In this document: positions 1 to 7,407 of the stretch, piece by piece | How positions within the stretch are numbered: position 1 is the stretch's first letter | How the letters are laid out: each line of letters opens with the position of its first letter | From: Geodermatophilus sp. DSM 45219 | Lineage (GTDB): Bacteria; Actinomycetota; Actinomycetes; Mycobacteriales; Geodermatophilaceae | Assembly (NCBI RefSeq): GCF_900104025.1 | Contig: NZ_FNIQ01000008.1 | Location: 1 to 64,000, forward strand | Direction: 5' to 3' | Length of the DNA: 64,000 nucleotides | Translations under genes and position numbers: made by a program | Notes under the pieces: model-generated | Told to the model about the DNA's origin: nothing | Databases searched by the model: none | What the model saw: only the letters and a program-made list of their open reading frames with translations

Positions 1-24
1 GCCTCGGGGCCGGGGTCGGGGTGA

Positions 25-339
25 TCCGGCGTCAGGAACGACTCTGCGGGCCCTTCCGCAGGCCACCCGCCCACCAACCGCAAGAGATCCGCAAGATGGG
101 GGGATCCCTCGCCCCCGTGCCCTCGCGACCTCACGCAGCGGCTGTGCCGCAGCCTGCAGGGCCCCAGCACGCAGCGCGCCGTCCTCTCGGCTGTACCGGG
201 CCACGGACGTGGCCGCGTCGAGGTCGTCGTGCTCGACGAGAGCGGGCACTGGCCGATGCTGGACGACCCGGTCGGTGTCGGGCAGGTCGTCCTGCCGTTC
301 CCGGCCCGCGCCACGGCCGGGCGCCCGGCGGCTCCGTGA
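25..339 (+). pseudogene. alpha/beta hydrolase C-terminal remnant (tentative)
   Basis: One plus-strand frame is open from a stop at 22-24 to TGA at 337-339. Its second half reads VEVVVLDESGHWPMLDDP, which resembles the C-terminal catalytic-His loop of alpha/beta hydrolases (GHWPxxDDP). The upstream half has no recognisable hydrolase core and no nucleophile elbow. This is therefore either a decayed fragment or chance. The recognition rests on one motif only, and the gene could also be cut by the window edge or a frameshift. It ends where the next gene may start. Confidence 0.25.
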
Positions 340-389
340 GCGGCGCTCTCCGGTGGCAGGGCGGTGCCCGGCTGTCCAGGCTGGCGCGG

Positions 390-755
390 GTGAGGCTCTC
401 GGCGACCGTCCTGGACACCCCCGACCCGCCCGGTCTGGCCCGCTTCTACCAGCGGCTGCTCGGCTGGCCGCTGGTCGAGGACACCCCGCAGTGGGCGCGG
501 CTGCGACCCGGGGACGGCGGTCCGGGGCTGTCCTTCCAGCAGGAGGCCGACCACGTGCCGCCGGTGTGGCCGGCTGGTCCGGGCGACCCGCGCATGCAGC
601 TGCACCTGGACGTGGAGGTCGACGACCTCGACGCCGCGGTGGCGGTGGCAGTCGAGGCGGGGGCCACGGTGGCGGGGTTCCAGCCGCAGGCCGGCGTCCG
701 GGTGTGCCTGGACCCGGCCGGCCACCCGTTCTGCCTGTTCCTGCCCGGCTGGTGA
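390..755 (+). CDS. VOC-family (glyoxalase/bleomycin-resistance fold) protein
   Basis: Single VOC domain of about 121 aa. It opens with LSATVLDTPDPPGLARFYQ and the LLGWPLVED strand, and ends with VCLDPAGHPFCLFLPGW, the usual closing metal-binding strand (DPxGHPFCLF). The substrate cannot be told from sequence; actinobacterial relatives of this size are uncharacterised dioxygenase/lyase-like proteins. The GTG at 390 gives the usual family N-terminus. An in-frame GTG at 336 would add 18 residues and overlap the putative hydrolase relic. Convergent with the GYD-domain gene, 3 bp apart. Confidence 0.8.
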   Translation: MRLSATVLDTPDPPGLARFYQRLLGWPLVEDTPQWARLRPGDGGPGLSFQQEADHVPPVWPAGPGDPRMQLHLDVEVDDLDAAVAVAVEAGATVAGFQPQAGVRVCLDPAGHPFCLFLPGW

Positions 756-758
756 CCC

Positions 759-1079
759 TCAGCTCGCCCCGGACGCGTAGTGCGGGTGCATCCGGGCGGC
801 CCGGTCGACCTCCTCGGGGGTCAGCAGGACGACGGTGCGGACCGTGGCCACGCCGCCCCCGCTGATGGACAGCGACAGGGCCGCGGCGGCCGCGGGGTCG
901 GGCAGGTCGACCACGGCGTAGACGTCCTCGTCGCCGAGGGCGAAGTCGAAGCTCTCCAGCCGCCCCTCCAGGTCCAGGACGGCGTGCGCGAAGGCGCTGC
1001 GGCGCGCCGTGCCGCCCGCGGCCATCACCGCCCGCGCACCCTGGGCCTGGTACCGGGCGATGACCAGGAAGCGGGGCAC
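759..1079 (-). CDS. GYD-domain protein
   Basis: A 106-aa protein starting PRFLVIARYQAQGARAVMA and containing EDVYAVVDLPDPAAAAALS and a TVVLLTPEEVDRA tail. This is the layout of the small GYD/DUF3303-like alpha+beta family of unknown function. The GTG start at 1079 gives the family-typical N-terminus. It is divergent from the GNAT gene, with about 110 bp between starts. No partner suggests a pathway. Confidence 0.75.
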   Translation of the reverse strand: MPRFLVIARYQAQGARAVMAAGGTARRSAFAHAVLDLEGRLESFDFALGDEDVYAVVDLPDPAAAAALSLSISGGGVATVRTVVLLTPEEVDRAARMHPHYASGAS

Positions 1080-1191
1080 GGGGCCCTCCTCTCGGCGGCG
1101 TGCGCCGATGCTGGCGGCGGGCCGCCCCGCCCGCAAGGGGACGGCCGCAACCCGGTCGACCGGACCCGACGGCGTCCCTACGCTGCGCCCC

Positions 1192-2175
1192 GTGCCCACG
1201 CTGTCCGACGGCCTCACCGCCCGTCCGCTGACCGCGGACGACCTCCCCGCGGCGGCGGAGCTGCTCGCCGCCGCCGAGCCGACCGACGACACCGGGGAGC
1301 ACCTGGACGCCGACGACCTCGCCGAGTGGTGGGTCAACGACCTGGTGGACCTGCCGCGCGACAGCCGGGCGGTGTGCGCCGCCGACGGCGCCCTCGTGGG
1401 CGTGGCCGTGGTGATGTCGATGGGCGGGGTGCGGCAGGACCACCGCGTGCTGCTCGAGGGGCGGGTGCACCCCGGCTGGCGCGGCCGGGGCATCGGGCGG
1501 GCGCTGCTGGACTGGCAGCTGGCCCGGGGCGAGGAGGTGCACCGGCGCGACCACCCGGAGCTGCCCGGGCGGCTGACCGTCTCGGTGTACCCGGGGATGG
1601 GCACCCTGGAGGCCCTCGTGCGCCGGGCCGGCTTCACCGCCGAGCGCTGGTACGCCGACATGGAGCGCCCGCTGACCGCACTGCCGGAGGTCCCCGCGGT
1701 GCCGGGAGTCGAGCTGGCGCCCTACGCCCCCGAGCGGGACGACGAGGTGCGGCGCGCGCACAACGCGGCCTTCACCGACCACCACGGTTCCGCCGAGCGG
1801 GACGCGACGGCGTGGCGGGCGTGGTTCACCGGGATGCGCGCCTTCCGGCCGGAGTTGTCGGTGCTGGCCCTGGTCGACGGGGCGGTCGCCGGCTACGTGC
1901 TGACCTACGTCTACGACGCCGACACCCGCGCGACCGGCCTGCAGCAGGCGCACCTCGGGCAGCTCGGCGTCCTCCGCGCCGCCCGCGGGCGGGGGATCGC
2001 CTCGGCCGCGATCGTCGCGGCGCTGCAGGCGGGAGCGGCCGCCGGCTGCGACACCGCCGGGCTGCAGGTCGACACCGAGAACCCGACCGGGGCGTTCGGC
2101 CTCTACCAGCGGCTGGGGTTCGCGCCGATCCGCACCCGCGTCGAGTGGGCCCGGACCTGCCCGGCGGCGCCGTGA
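1192..2175 (+). CDS. tandem GNAT-domain N-acetyltransferase
   Basis: 327 aa with two GNAT folds. The N-terminal domain carries the acetyl-CoA loop HPGWRGRGIGRALLDW (about residues 94-109). The C-terminal domain carries VLRAARGRGIASAAIVAAL (about 260-280), followed by the typical NPTGAFGLYQRLGF motif. Both loops look intact. The length and double domain recall mycothiol synthase (MshD), but I do not see MshD-specific sequence, so the substrate is left open. The GTG at 1192 was chosen because it directly precedes PTLSDGLTARPLTADD, a normal GNAT opening. The stop overlaps the next GTG (translational coupling). Confidence 0.85.
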   Translation: MPTLSDGLTARPLTADDLPAAAELLAAAEPTDDTGEHLDADDLAEWWVNDLVDLPRDSRAVCAADGALVGVAVVMSMGGVRQDHRVLLEGRVHPGWRGRGIGRALLDWQLARGEEVHRRDHPELPGRLTVSVYPGMGTLEALVRRAGFTAERWYADMERPLTALPEVPAVPGVELAPYAPERDDEVRRAHNAAFTDHHGSAERDATAWRAWFTGMRAFRPELSVLALVDGAVAGYVLTYVYDADTRATGLQQAHLGQLGVLRAARGRGIASAAIVAALQAGAAAGCDTAGLQVDTENPTGAFGLYQRLGFAPIRTRVEWARTCPAAP

Positions 2176-2597
2176 GCTGGGCCGATGACGCGGGGCTGGT
2201 CGAGCTGCCGCGCGGCGTGCGGGTCCGCGGCCGGCGGCTGGGCGCCCCGGCGTCCCCGGCCGACCGGGCGGTCGTCCTCGGCAGGGGCCCGCTGCCGCCG
2301 TGGCCGGCGCGCCGGGTGCGCTGGCCGGACTTCGGGGTGCCGCTGGACCGCGACGACGTCCTCGCCGCCCTCACCGAGGCGCTCGACCGCGCGCGGGCGG
2401 GGGAGCGGGTGGAGGTCACCTGCCGCGGCGGGGTCGGGCGCACCGGCACCGCGCTCGCCGCGCTCGCCGTCCTCGACGGGCTGCCCGTCGACGACGCCGT
2501 CCGGTGGGTGTGGGAGCGGTACCACCCCCGCGCTGTGGAGACGCCGTGGCAGCGCCGCTGGCTGCGCCCGCTCGGCCCGGCGGACGGCGGTCGTTAA
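2172..2597 (+). CDS. protein-tyrosine/dual-specificity phosphatase-like protein
   Basis: 141 aa with VTCRGGVGRTGTALAALA, the CX5R(S/T) P-loop signature of cysteine phosphatases (Cys-RGGVG-Arg-Thr). The usual His before the Cys is replaced by Thr. A short N-terminal strand region ends in VRWPDFGVPLDRDD, which supplies the Asp-containing loop. Actinobacterial homologues are small and uncharacterised. The GTG start overlaps the GNAT stop by 4 bp, so the two are probably co-translated. Whether the GNAT product or a modified protein is the substrate is unknown. Confidence 0.8.
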   Translation: MSWADDAGLVELPRGVRVRGRRLGAPASPADRAVVLGRGPLPPWPARRVRWPDFGVPLDRDDVLAALTEALDRARAGERVEVTCRGGVGRTGTALAALAVLDGLPVDDAVRWVWERYHPRAVETPWQRRWLRPLGPADGGR

Positions 2598-2607
2598 GGT
2601 CCGGCGC

Positions 2608-3480
2608 ATGGTCAGCGTCGATCGGCCCGCCCTGCCCGACGTCGCCCGCGCGCACCGCGCCGTCGAGCCGCTGCACAACCAGGTCTACTTCTCGCCCGAG
2701 CAGGACGAGTACCTCACCGCGGTCGGGCTGCGTCCCGGCCGGATGTGCTACTTCGCCGGGCGGGCGGCCGCGATGGGCGCGGTCGGGCCGGGCACCGTGG
2801 TCGCCACCTTCGCCAACTTCGCGCCGTCCCTCGTGGCCCGGCACCTGCCGCGTGCCTGGACCCTGGCGAGCCCCGAGCAGGTGCTGGCCGCCCGGCTGGA
2901 CGGCGCCCGCGCCTCGCTGACCCGGCTGCTCGGCGGAGCCGACGCCGCCGCCGCGCCCGAGGTCGCCGAGCTGGACGGCCTGCTGCGGGAGGCCTGCGGG
3001 GTGCTCGCACCCGAGGGCCGCCCGCTCTATGCCGGGCACGCCGACCAGCCCTGGCCCGACGAGCCGGTGCTGTCGCTGTGGCACGGGGCCACGCTGCTGC
3101 GCGAGCACCGCGGTGACGGGCACGTCGCCTGCCTGGTGCGGTCGGGGATGTCCGGTCTGGAGTCGCTGATCACCCACACGCACACCGGTCGCGGCTTCAC
3201 CGAGGCCGCCGCCAAGGCCACCCGCGGGTGGAGCGACGAGGAGTGGGCCGCGGCCTGCGCGCGGCTCACCGGGCGGGGGCTGCTCGCCGAGGGCGCGCTC
3301 ACCGAGGCCGGCGTGGCCCTGCGCGCGGAGGTGGAGGCCGGCACCGACGCGCTCTCCGCGGCGCCGTGGGCACACCTCGGCCCGGAGCGCACCGCGCGGG
3401 TGGTCGAGCTGGGCCGCGCGCTGTCGGCCCGGCTGGTCGCGAACGGCGCCTACCCGGCCGGGGTCTTGTCCGGGAGGTAG
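2608..3480 (+). CDS. SCO6745-family protein (winged-helix-like, SalK-related)
   Basis: 290 aa, beginning ALPDVARAHRAVEPLHNQVYFSPE with GLRPGRMCYFAGRAAAMGAV near residue 45. This matches the actinobacterial SCO6745 (SalK-like) family. The second half contains helical segments around FTEAAAKATRGWSDEEWAAA and LTEAGVALRAEVEAGTD, which look like a winged-helix 'TEAG' wing as in transcriptional regulators. The biochemical role is unknown. The ATG at 2608 follows the phosphatase stop by 10 bp, so it probably belongs to the same unit. Confidence 0.75.
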   Translation: MVSVDRPALPDVARAHRAVEPLHNQVYFSPEQDEYLTAVGLRPGRMCYFAGRAAAMGAVGPGTVVATFANFAPSLVARHLPRAWTLASPEQVLAARLDGARASLTRLLGGADAAAAPEVAELDGLLREACGVLAPEGRPLYAGHADQPWPDEPVLSLWHGATLLREHRGDGHVACLVRSGMSGLESLITHTHTGRGFTEAAAKATRGWSDEEWAAACARLTGRGLLAEGALTEAGVALRAEVEAGTDALSAAPWAHLGPERTARVVELGRALSARLVANGAYPAGVLSGR

Positions 3481-3936
3481 CGGGCTCGTGCCCGCGCCGG
3501 CGTCCTCCGGCTCCGTGCTGCCGGTGCTCGTCGACCTCGTGCTCAGCGTCCGGCTCGAGGCCGGTGGCCACCAGGGCCGGCACGTAGCCGGCCTCGTCCT
3601 CGACGTCCGCGACGGTCACCTGGATGTCGGCGACCGCCTCGCGCCCGCCGACGAGGTGGGCGGCCAGCGCGTCGTCGGTCACGTCCCGGACGCTGCCCGC
3701 CGGATCCCGGGAGGGCAACCGTCGGCTGCCGTTCACCTGCGCGGGGGAGTCGGCTGGACAGCGCGTGTCACGATGGACGACGGCCCTGTCGCGGGCCGGC
3801 CCACGGACGACGGGAGGTGCTGCGCGTGCCCAGCGAACCGCCCAGTACCGGCACCGGAGGCCGCACCGCCTAGCGCCACGCGCGGGAGTGGGCTCCGACG
3901 AGTCCTCCCGTTCCCGCGACCGCTCAGGAGCCCGCC
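3481..3936. other. intergenic stretch with a possible minus-strand hypothetical ORF
   Basis: No confident gene. The minus strand stays open from 3736 towards 3299 and encodes an acidic, GC3-rich stretch (for example TVADVEDEAGYVPALVATG). It then degenerates into arginine/proline-rich sequence and runs antisense into the preceding gene, so either it is frameshifted or the frame is fortuitous. Just upstream of 3937 the sequence CAGGAG supplies the ribosome-binding site for the CorA gene. Confidence 0.4.
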
Positions 3937-5076
3937 GTGGTCGACCGCCGCCGTGCGTCCCTCACCGCCCTGTCCAGCCTGACCCGCCGCCCGCGGCCCG
4001 AGCTGGCCCTCGCGCCCGCGCCGCCCGCCCCCGTGCCGGTCGACCGGGAGCGGCCCGCGGTGATCGTCGACAACGCCGTCTACTCGTCGGGACGGCGGGT
4101 GGCGACGCCGGACAGCGTCGCGGGGAGCCACGAGTGGCTGGTGGAGGACCCCGAGCGCCTGGTCTGGCTCGGCCTGTACCGGCCCGAGCCCGCGGAGCTC
4201 GGCGAGCTGGCCGAGCAGTACGACCTCCCGGAGCTCGCGGTCGAGGACGCGATCAAGGCCCACCAGCGGCCGAAGTTCGAGCGCTACGGCAGCACGCTGT
4301 TCGTCGTCCTCAAGGCCGCCCGCTACCTCGACGCGGCCGAGGAGGTGGAGTTCGGGGAGCTGCACCTGTTCCTCGGCCGGAACTTCGCCATCACCGTGCG
4401 GCACAGCGAGTCCCCGGACCTCTCCCGGGTGCGGCGGCGGCTGGAGAGCGAGCCGGCGCTGCTGGAGAAGGGCAGCGAGGCGGTGCTGTACGCGATCCTC
4501 GACGCCGTCGTCGACGGGTACGCGCCGGTGGTCGCCGGGCTGGCCACCGACATCGACGAGATCGAGACCGAGGTCTTCCGCGGCGACCCCGGCGTCTCGC
4601 GGCGCATCTACGAGCTCTCGCAGGAGGTGCTGGAGTTCCAGCGTGCCGCCGCCCCGCTGACCGGCATCCTCGCGGCGATCACGGCCGGCTTCGACAAGTA
4701 CGGCGTCGACGAGGAGCTGCGCAGCTACCTGCGCGACGTCGCCGACCACGTGGTGTCGGTGACCGAGCGGGTGGAGGCGTTCCGGCTCCAGCTGCGCGAC
4801 ATCCTCACCGTGAACGCCACGCTGGTCGCGCAGCGGCAGAACGAGGAGATCCGCGAGCTCACCGAGGCCTCGATCGCGCAGGGCGAGGAGGTCAAGAAGA
4901 TCTCCGCCTGGGCGGCCATCCTGTTCGCGCCGACCCTGGTCGGGACCGTGTACGGGATGAACTTCGAGGACATCCCCGAGCTCTCCTGGCAGCTGGGCTA
5001 CCCGTTCGCGCTGGTGCTCATGATCGGGGTGAGCGTCACGCTGTACGCCGTCTTCAAGCGCCGCGGCTGGATCTGA
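3937..5076 (+). CDS. corA: CorA-family Mg2+/Co2+ transporter
   Basis: 379 aa. It has a large cytoplasmic N-terminal alpha/beta domain, a long helix around residues 200-310, and two C-terminal membrane helices: about 322-340 (ISAWAAILFAPTLVGTVYGM) and 352-372 (FALVLMIGVSVTLYAVF). The signature loop YGMNF after TM1 is the invariant GMN motif of CorA pentamers, and the basic C-terminus KRRGWI is typical. Inner-membrane divalent cation uptake is inferred from the family. The GTG start at 3937 has CAGGAG 7 bp upstream. No CorA-specific regulator is adjacent; the next feature is tmRNA. Confidence 0.92.
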   Translation: MVDRRRASLTALSSLTRRPRPELALAPAPPAPVPVDRERPAVIVDNAVYSSGRRVATPDSVAGSHEWLVEDPERLVWLGLYRPEPAELGELAEQYDLPELAVEDAIKAHQRPKFERYGSTLFVVLKAARYLDAAEEVEFGELHLFLGRNFAITVRHSESPDLSRVRRRLESEPALLEKGSEAVLYAILDAVVDGYAPVVAGLATDIDEIETEVFRGDPGVSRRIYELSQEVLEFQRAAAPLTGILAAITAGFDKYGVDEELRSYLRDVADHVVSVTERVEAFRLQLRDILTVNATLVAQRQNEEIRELTEASIAQGEEVKKISAWAAILFAPTLVGTVYGMNFEDIPELSWQLGYPFALVLMIGVSVTLYAVFKRRGWI

Positions 5077-5111
5077 GGCGCCGCCGGGAACAGCGCGTCG
5101 TCCGATGCCGT

Positions 5112-5117
5112 TAGGCT
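5112..5117 (+). promoter_or_regulatory. putative -10 box of ssrA
   Basis: TAGGCT lies 17 bp before the mature tmRNA 5' end and fits the actinobacterial housekeeping -10 (TAnnnT). No convincing -35 is visible. Confidence 0.4.
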
Positions 5118-5134
5118 GTCTGCACAACTACACA

Positions 5135-5510
5135 GGGGGTGAATGGTCTCGACTGCGGTCGTGTGACCAGGGGAAGCGAGCCGAGGAAGCCGACGATGAG
5201 CTCGTTAACCACGCGTCGGAAACAACACAAGCGCCGACTCCAGTCAGCGCGACTTCGCCCTCGCTGCCTGATAGCAGCGTAGGCGGGTCTGTCAGCCCGG
5301 GTTCGTCATCGGCCCGGATCCTGGCATCAGCTAGATGACTCACCGTGCGTGCCGGTCGCGGGCGCGCACGGGACACCTCACAGCGACTGGGCCCGTCACA
5401 TCGACTCGTTCGTGGGATCGATGGGGTCGAGCAGAGACAGAGCGGACTGCGCTCGGAGAAGCCCTGGTGATGCGTCGTAGGACGCGGGTTCGATTCCCGC
5501 CACCTCCACC
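5135..5510 (+). ncRNA. ssrA: tmRNA (ssrA)
   Basis: The 5' end GGGGGUG pairs with 3' CACCUCC (5501-5507) to form the acceptor stem. The TpsiC arm GGTTCGATTCCC precedes it, and the mature end is ACC with CCA not fully encoded. The reading frame resumes at GCC 5233 and encodes the 12-residue degradation tag ADSSQRDFALAA, stopping at TGA 5269-5271. This closely resembles the mycobacterial tag family ending DYALAA. The RNA rescues stalled ribosomes with SmpB, which is not in this window. A perfect terminator hairpin follows at 5517-5553. Confidence 0.95.
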
Positions 5511-5516
5511 CCTGCA

Positions 5517-5553
5517 GAGAGCCCCGTGAGGACCACGTCCTCACGGGGCTCTC
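5517..5553 (+). terminator. tmRNA terminator
   Basis: Perfect 15-bp inverted repeat GAGAGCCCCGTGAGG / CCTCACGGGGCTCTC around a 7-nt loop, immediately after the tmRNA 3' end. No long T tract follows, as is usual in actinobacteria. Confidence 0.85.
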
Positions 5554-5610
5554 GTGTGTCCGGGCTCGTCCTGGTCTGTCCGAGACGGCGCCGACCGGTG
5601 CGTCGCCCTG

Positions 5611-7284
5611 TCAGGGCGCGCAGACCAGATCGGCGGCGTCCGCGGCTCCGACGACCACGGTGACCCGGTCGACGGCCCCGGCCTGCGCGGTGCCGGTCAG
5701 GCCCAGGGCCTCGGCGAGCGCAGCCGCCACCTCGGCCTCGCCGTCCGGGTACAGGACGGCGGACATCGCGTCCTGACCGGCCGTCACGGCGCCGACCGTG
5801 CCGCCCGCCGCCACCACCCGGGCAGCCACGGCGGCCGACACGGACGGGTCGGCGGAGCCGTCGCGGATGTCGACCGTGCCGAGCGACGCCACGGCCGGGG
5901 TGGTGCACCCGGGCGTCGTCGTCGGTGGGGTCGTCGCGGGCGGGGCGGTGGTCGTCGGGGGCGTGGTGGCCGGCGGCGTGGTCGTCGCCGGCGGCGTGGT
6001 GACCGGGGGCGTGGTGACCGGCGGGGTGGTGACCGGCGGGGTGGTGACCGGCGGGGTGGTGGCCGGCGGTGCCGTCGTCGGCGGCGTGGTGACCGGCGGG
6101 GTGGTGGCCGGCGGTGCCGTCGTCGGCGGGGTCGTCGTCCTCGGCGGGGTGGTGACCGCGGGCGGCGTGGTGACCGGCGGGCTCGTCCTGGGCTGGGTGG
6201 TGACCGCCGGCGGGGTCGTGGTCGGCGTCGACACCGTCGGTGGGGTCGGAGCCGGCAGGTCCGCTCGTGGGGCCGCGGCCGGCGGGGACGTCGGCGGTGC
6301 CGTCGTCCTGCGGGCAGGAGCCGGCGGCGGGCTGGACGACGGCGGGCTCGCGGTCTGCGGCGCAGCCAGTGGGGCGCCCGGGTGCGCCGGCGGGTCGGAC
6401 GGCGGGGGCACCGCGACGGTCGGCACGATGGGCGCCGGGGTCCCGGCGTACTCGGCGGCCAGGGTCAGCACCGTCGCCGCGTAGCTGTCGGAGTGGTTGT
6501 ACGCGAGGACGGCGCGTCGCTGGCCGCCGACGGTGGTGAGGTCGCCGCCGGCGGCGCACAGGTAGCGGGCGGTCGCCCGGGCGGCGTCCTGGACGTCGAA
6601 GGGGTCGCTGCTCCCGTCGCCGTCCCCGTCGCTGGCGTAGCGCGCCCACGTGGACGGGATGAACTGCATCGGGCCGACGGCGCGGTCGTAGACCGTGTCG
6701 CCGTCGAGGCGTCCGCCGTCGGTGTCCCGGATGAGGGCCGTGCCGGTGCCGTCCAGCGCGATCCCGACGATCCGGGGCGCCGACCGCCCGTCGGTCTGCA
6801 GCACCGCACCGGCGAAGCGGCCGTGGTCGGACTCGACGCGGCCGATGGCGGCGACCAGCGACCAGTCGATGCCACACCCGGCCGGCGCTGCCGCGGCGGC
6901 GGAGTCGTAGGCCGCCTTGGCGAGCGACGGGATCCCGCCGGCCGCCAGGCCCGACGCGGCAGCCGCCGCGCTCGACGGCGCCGCGGTCGAGCCCGGGGCG
7001 TCGGACGGCGGCACCGCGGACGGCGCGGCGGCGGTCGGCGGGGAGGTGTTCTGGGCGGCCGCGTGGGCGAACGCCTGGAACGCGGCCGGCGGCTGGTCCT
7101 GCGCGGTGCTCGCGGCCGGTGCGACGGCGCCGTCCCCCTGCGAGGACGCCATCAGGCCGGCGGCGACCACCACGGCCGCGCCGCGCCACAGTCCCGGCCC
7201 GTGCCGCCGCGGGGCCGGCACCCGAGCGGCCGGCGCCTGCCGCCGGTGGCGTGCACGGCCGGCTGCCCCGGAGTTCTTCGACAT
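5611..7284 (-). CDS. secreted lytic transglycosylase with Pro/Thr repeat linker
   Basis: About 557 aa. A short cationic N-terminus and hydrophobic segment (WRGAAVVVAAGLMA) form a signal or anchor. A SLT2/MltB-type transglycosylase domain follows (about residues 130-275), with catalytic Glu in AAIGRVESDHGRFAG and the structural motif VGPMQFIPSTWARYASDG. Next is a long low-complexity linker of TTPPVTTPP repeats (about 330-450) and a C-terminal LytR_C-like domain (GTVDIRDGSADPSVSAAVAA). It is predicted to cleave peptidoglycan outside the membrane. The ATG at 7284 has GGGGGA 7 nt upstream; an in-frame ATG at 7299 is the alternative. It lies downstream of, and on the same strand as, the SpoIIE phosphatase. 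Confidence 0.85.
   Translation of the reverse strand: MSKNSGAAGRARHRRQAPAARVPAPRRHGPGLWRGAAVVVAAGLMASSQGDGAVAPAASTAQDQPPAAFQAFAHAAAQNTSPPTAAAPSAVPPSDAPGSTAAPSSAAAAASGLAAGGIPSLAKAAYDSAAAAAPAGCGIDWSLVAAIGRVESDHGRFAGAVLQTDGRSAPRIVGIALDGTGTALIRDTDGGRLDGDTVYDRAVGPMQFIPSTWARYASDGDGDGSSDPFDVQDAARATARYLCAAGGDLTTVGGQRRAVLAYNHSDSYAATVLTLAAEYAGTPAPIVPTVAVPPPSDPPAHPGAPLAAPQTASPPSSSPPPAPARRTTAPPTSPPAAAPRADLPAPTPPTVSTPTTTPPAVTTQPRTSPPVTTPPAVTTPPRTTTPPTTAPPATTPPVTTPPTTAPPATTPPVTTPPVTTPPVTTPPVTTPPATTTPPATTPPTTTAPPATTPPTTTPGCTTPAVASLGTVDIRDGSADPSVSAAVAARVVAAGGTVGAVTAGQDAMSAVLYPDGEAEVAAALAEALGLTGTAQAGAVDRVTVVVGAADAADLVCAP
5906..6230. repeat. 15-bp tandem repeat array encoding Pro-Thr linker
   Basis: Within the transglycosylase gene, units of the form GTGGTGACCGGCGGG repeat head to tail. 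Units at about 5997-6070 are nearly identical and flanking units are degenerate. On the minus strand they encode PPVTT repeats. Such arrays change length by slippage. Confidence 0.8.
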
Positions 7285-7407
7285 CGACCCGTCCCCCATG
7301 ACCTCACCGGCACGCACCGCTCCTGGCGCGGGCCAGTCTCTCTCCGGCCCGGCCGTGCGCGCGCCCGCCAATCCGGGGGGTCGGGAGCGTCCGGCAGCCC
7401 CGGGGTC

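Noticed and set aside
1192..2175. Mycothiol synthase (mshD)
   Set aside because: Double GNAT layout fits, but MshD-specific sequence features were not seen.
3299..3736. Minus-strand ORF as a confident gene
   Set aside because: The first 80 codons have gene-like bias, but the frame then turns Arg/Pro-rich and runs antisense into a solid gene; no family recognised.
5396..7189. Long open frames on the opposite strand of and around the Pro/Thr repeat region
   Set aside because: Very Arg/Gly/His-rich translations typical of shadows in GC-rich DNA; the lytic transglycosylase frame has clear domains.
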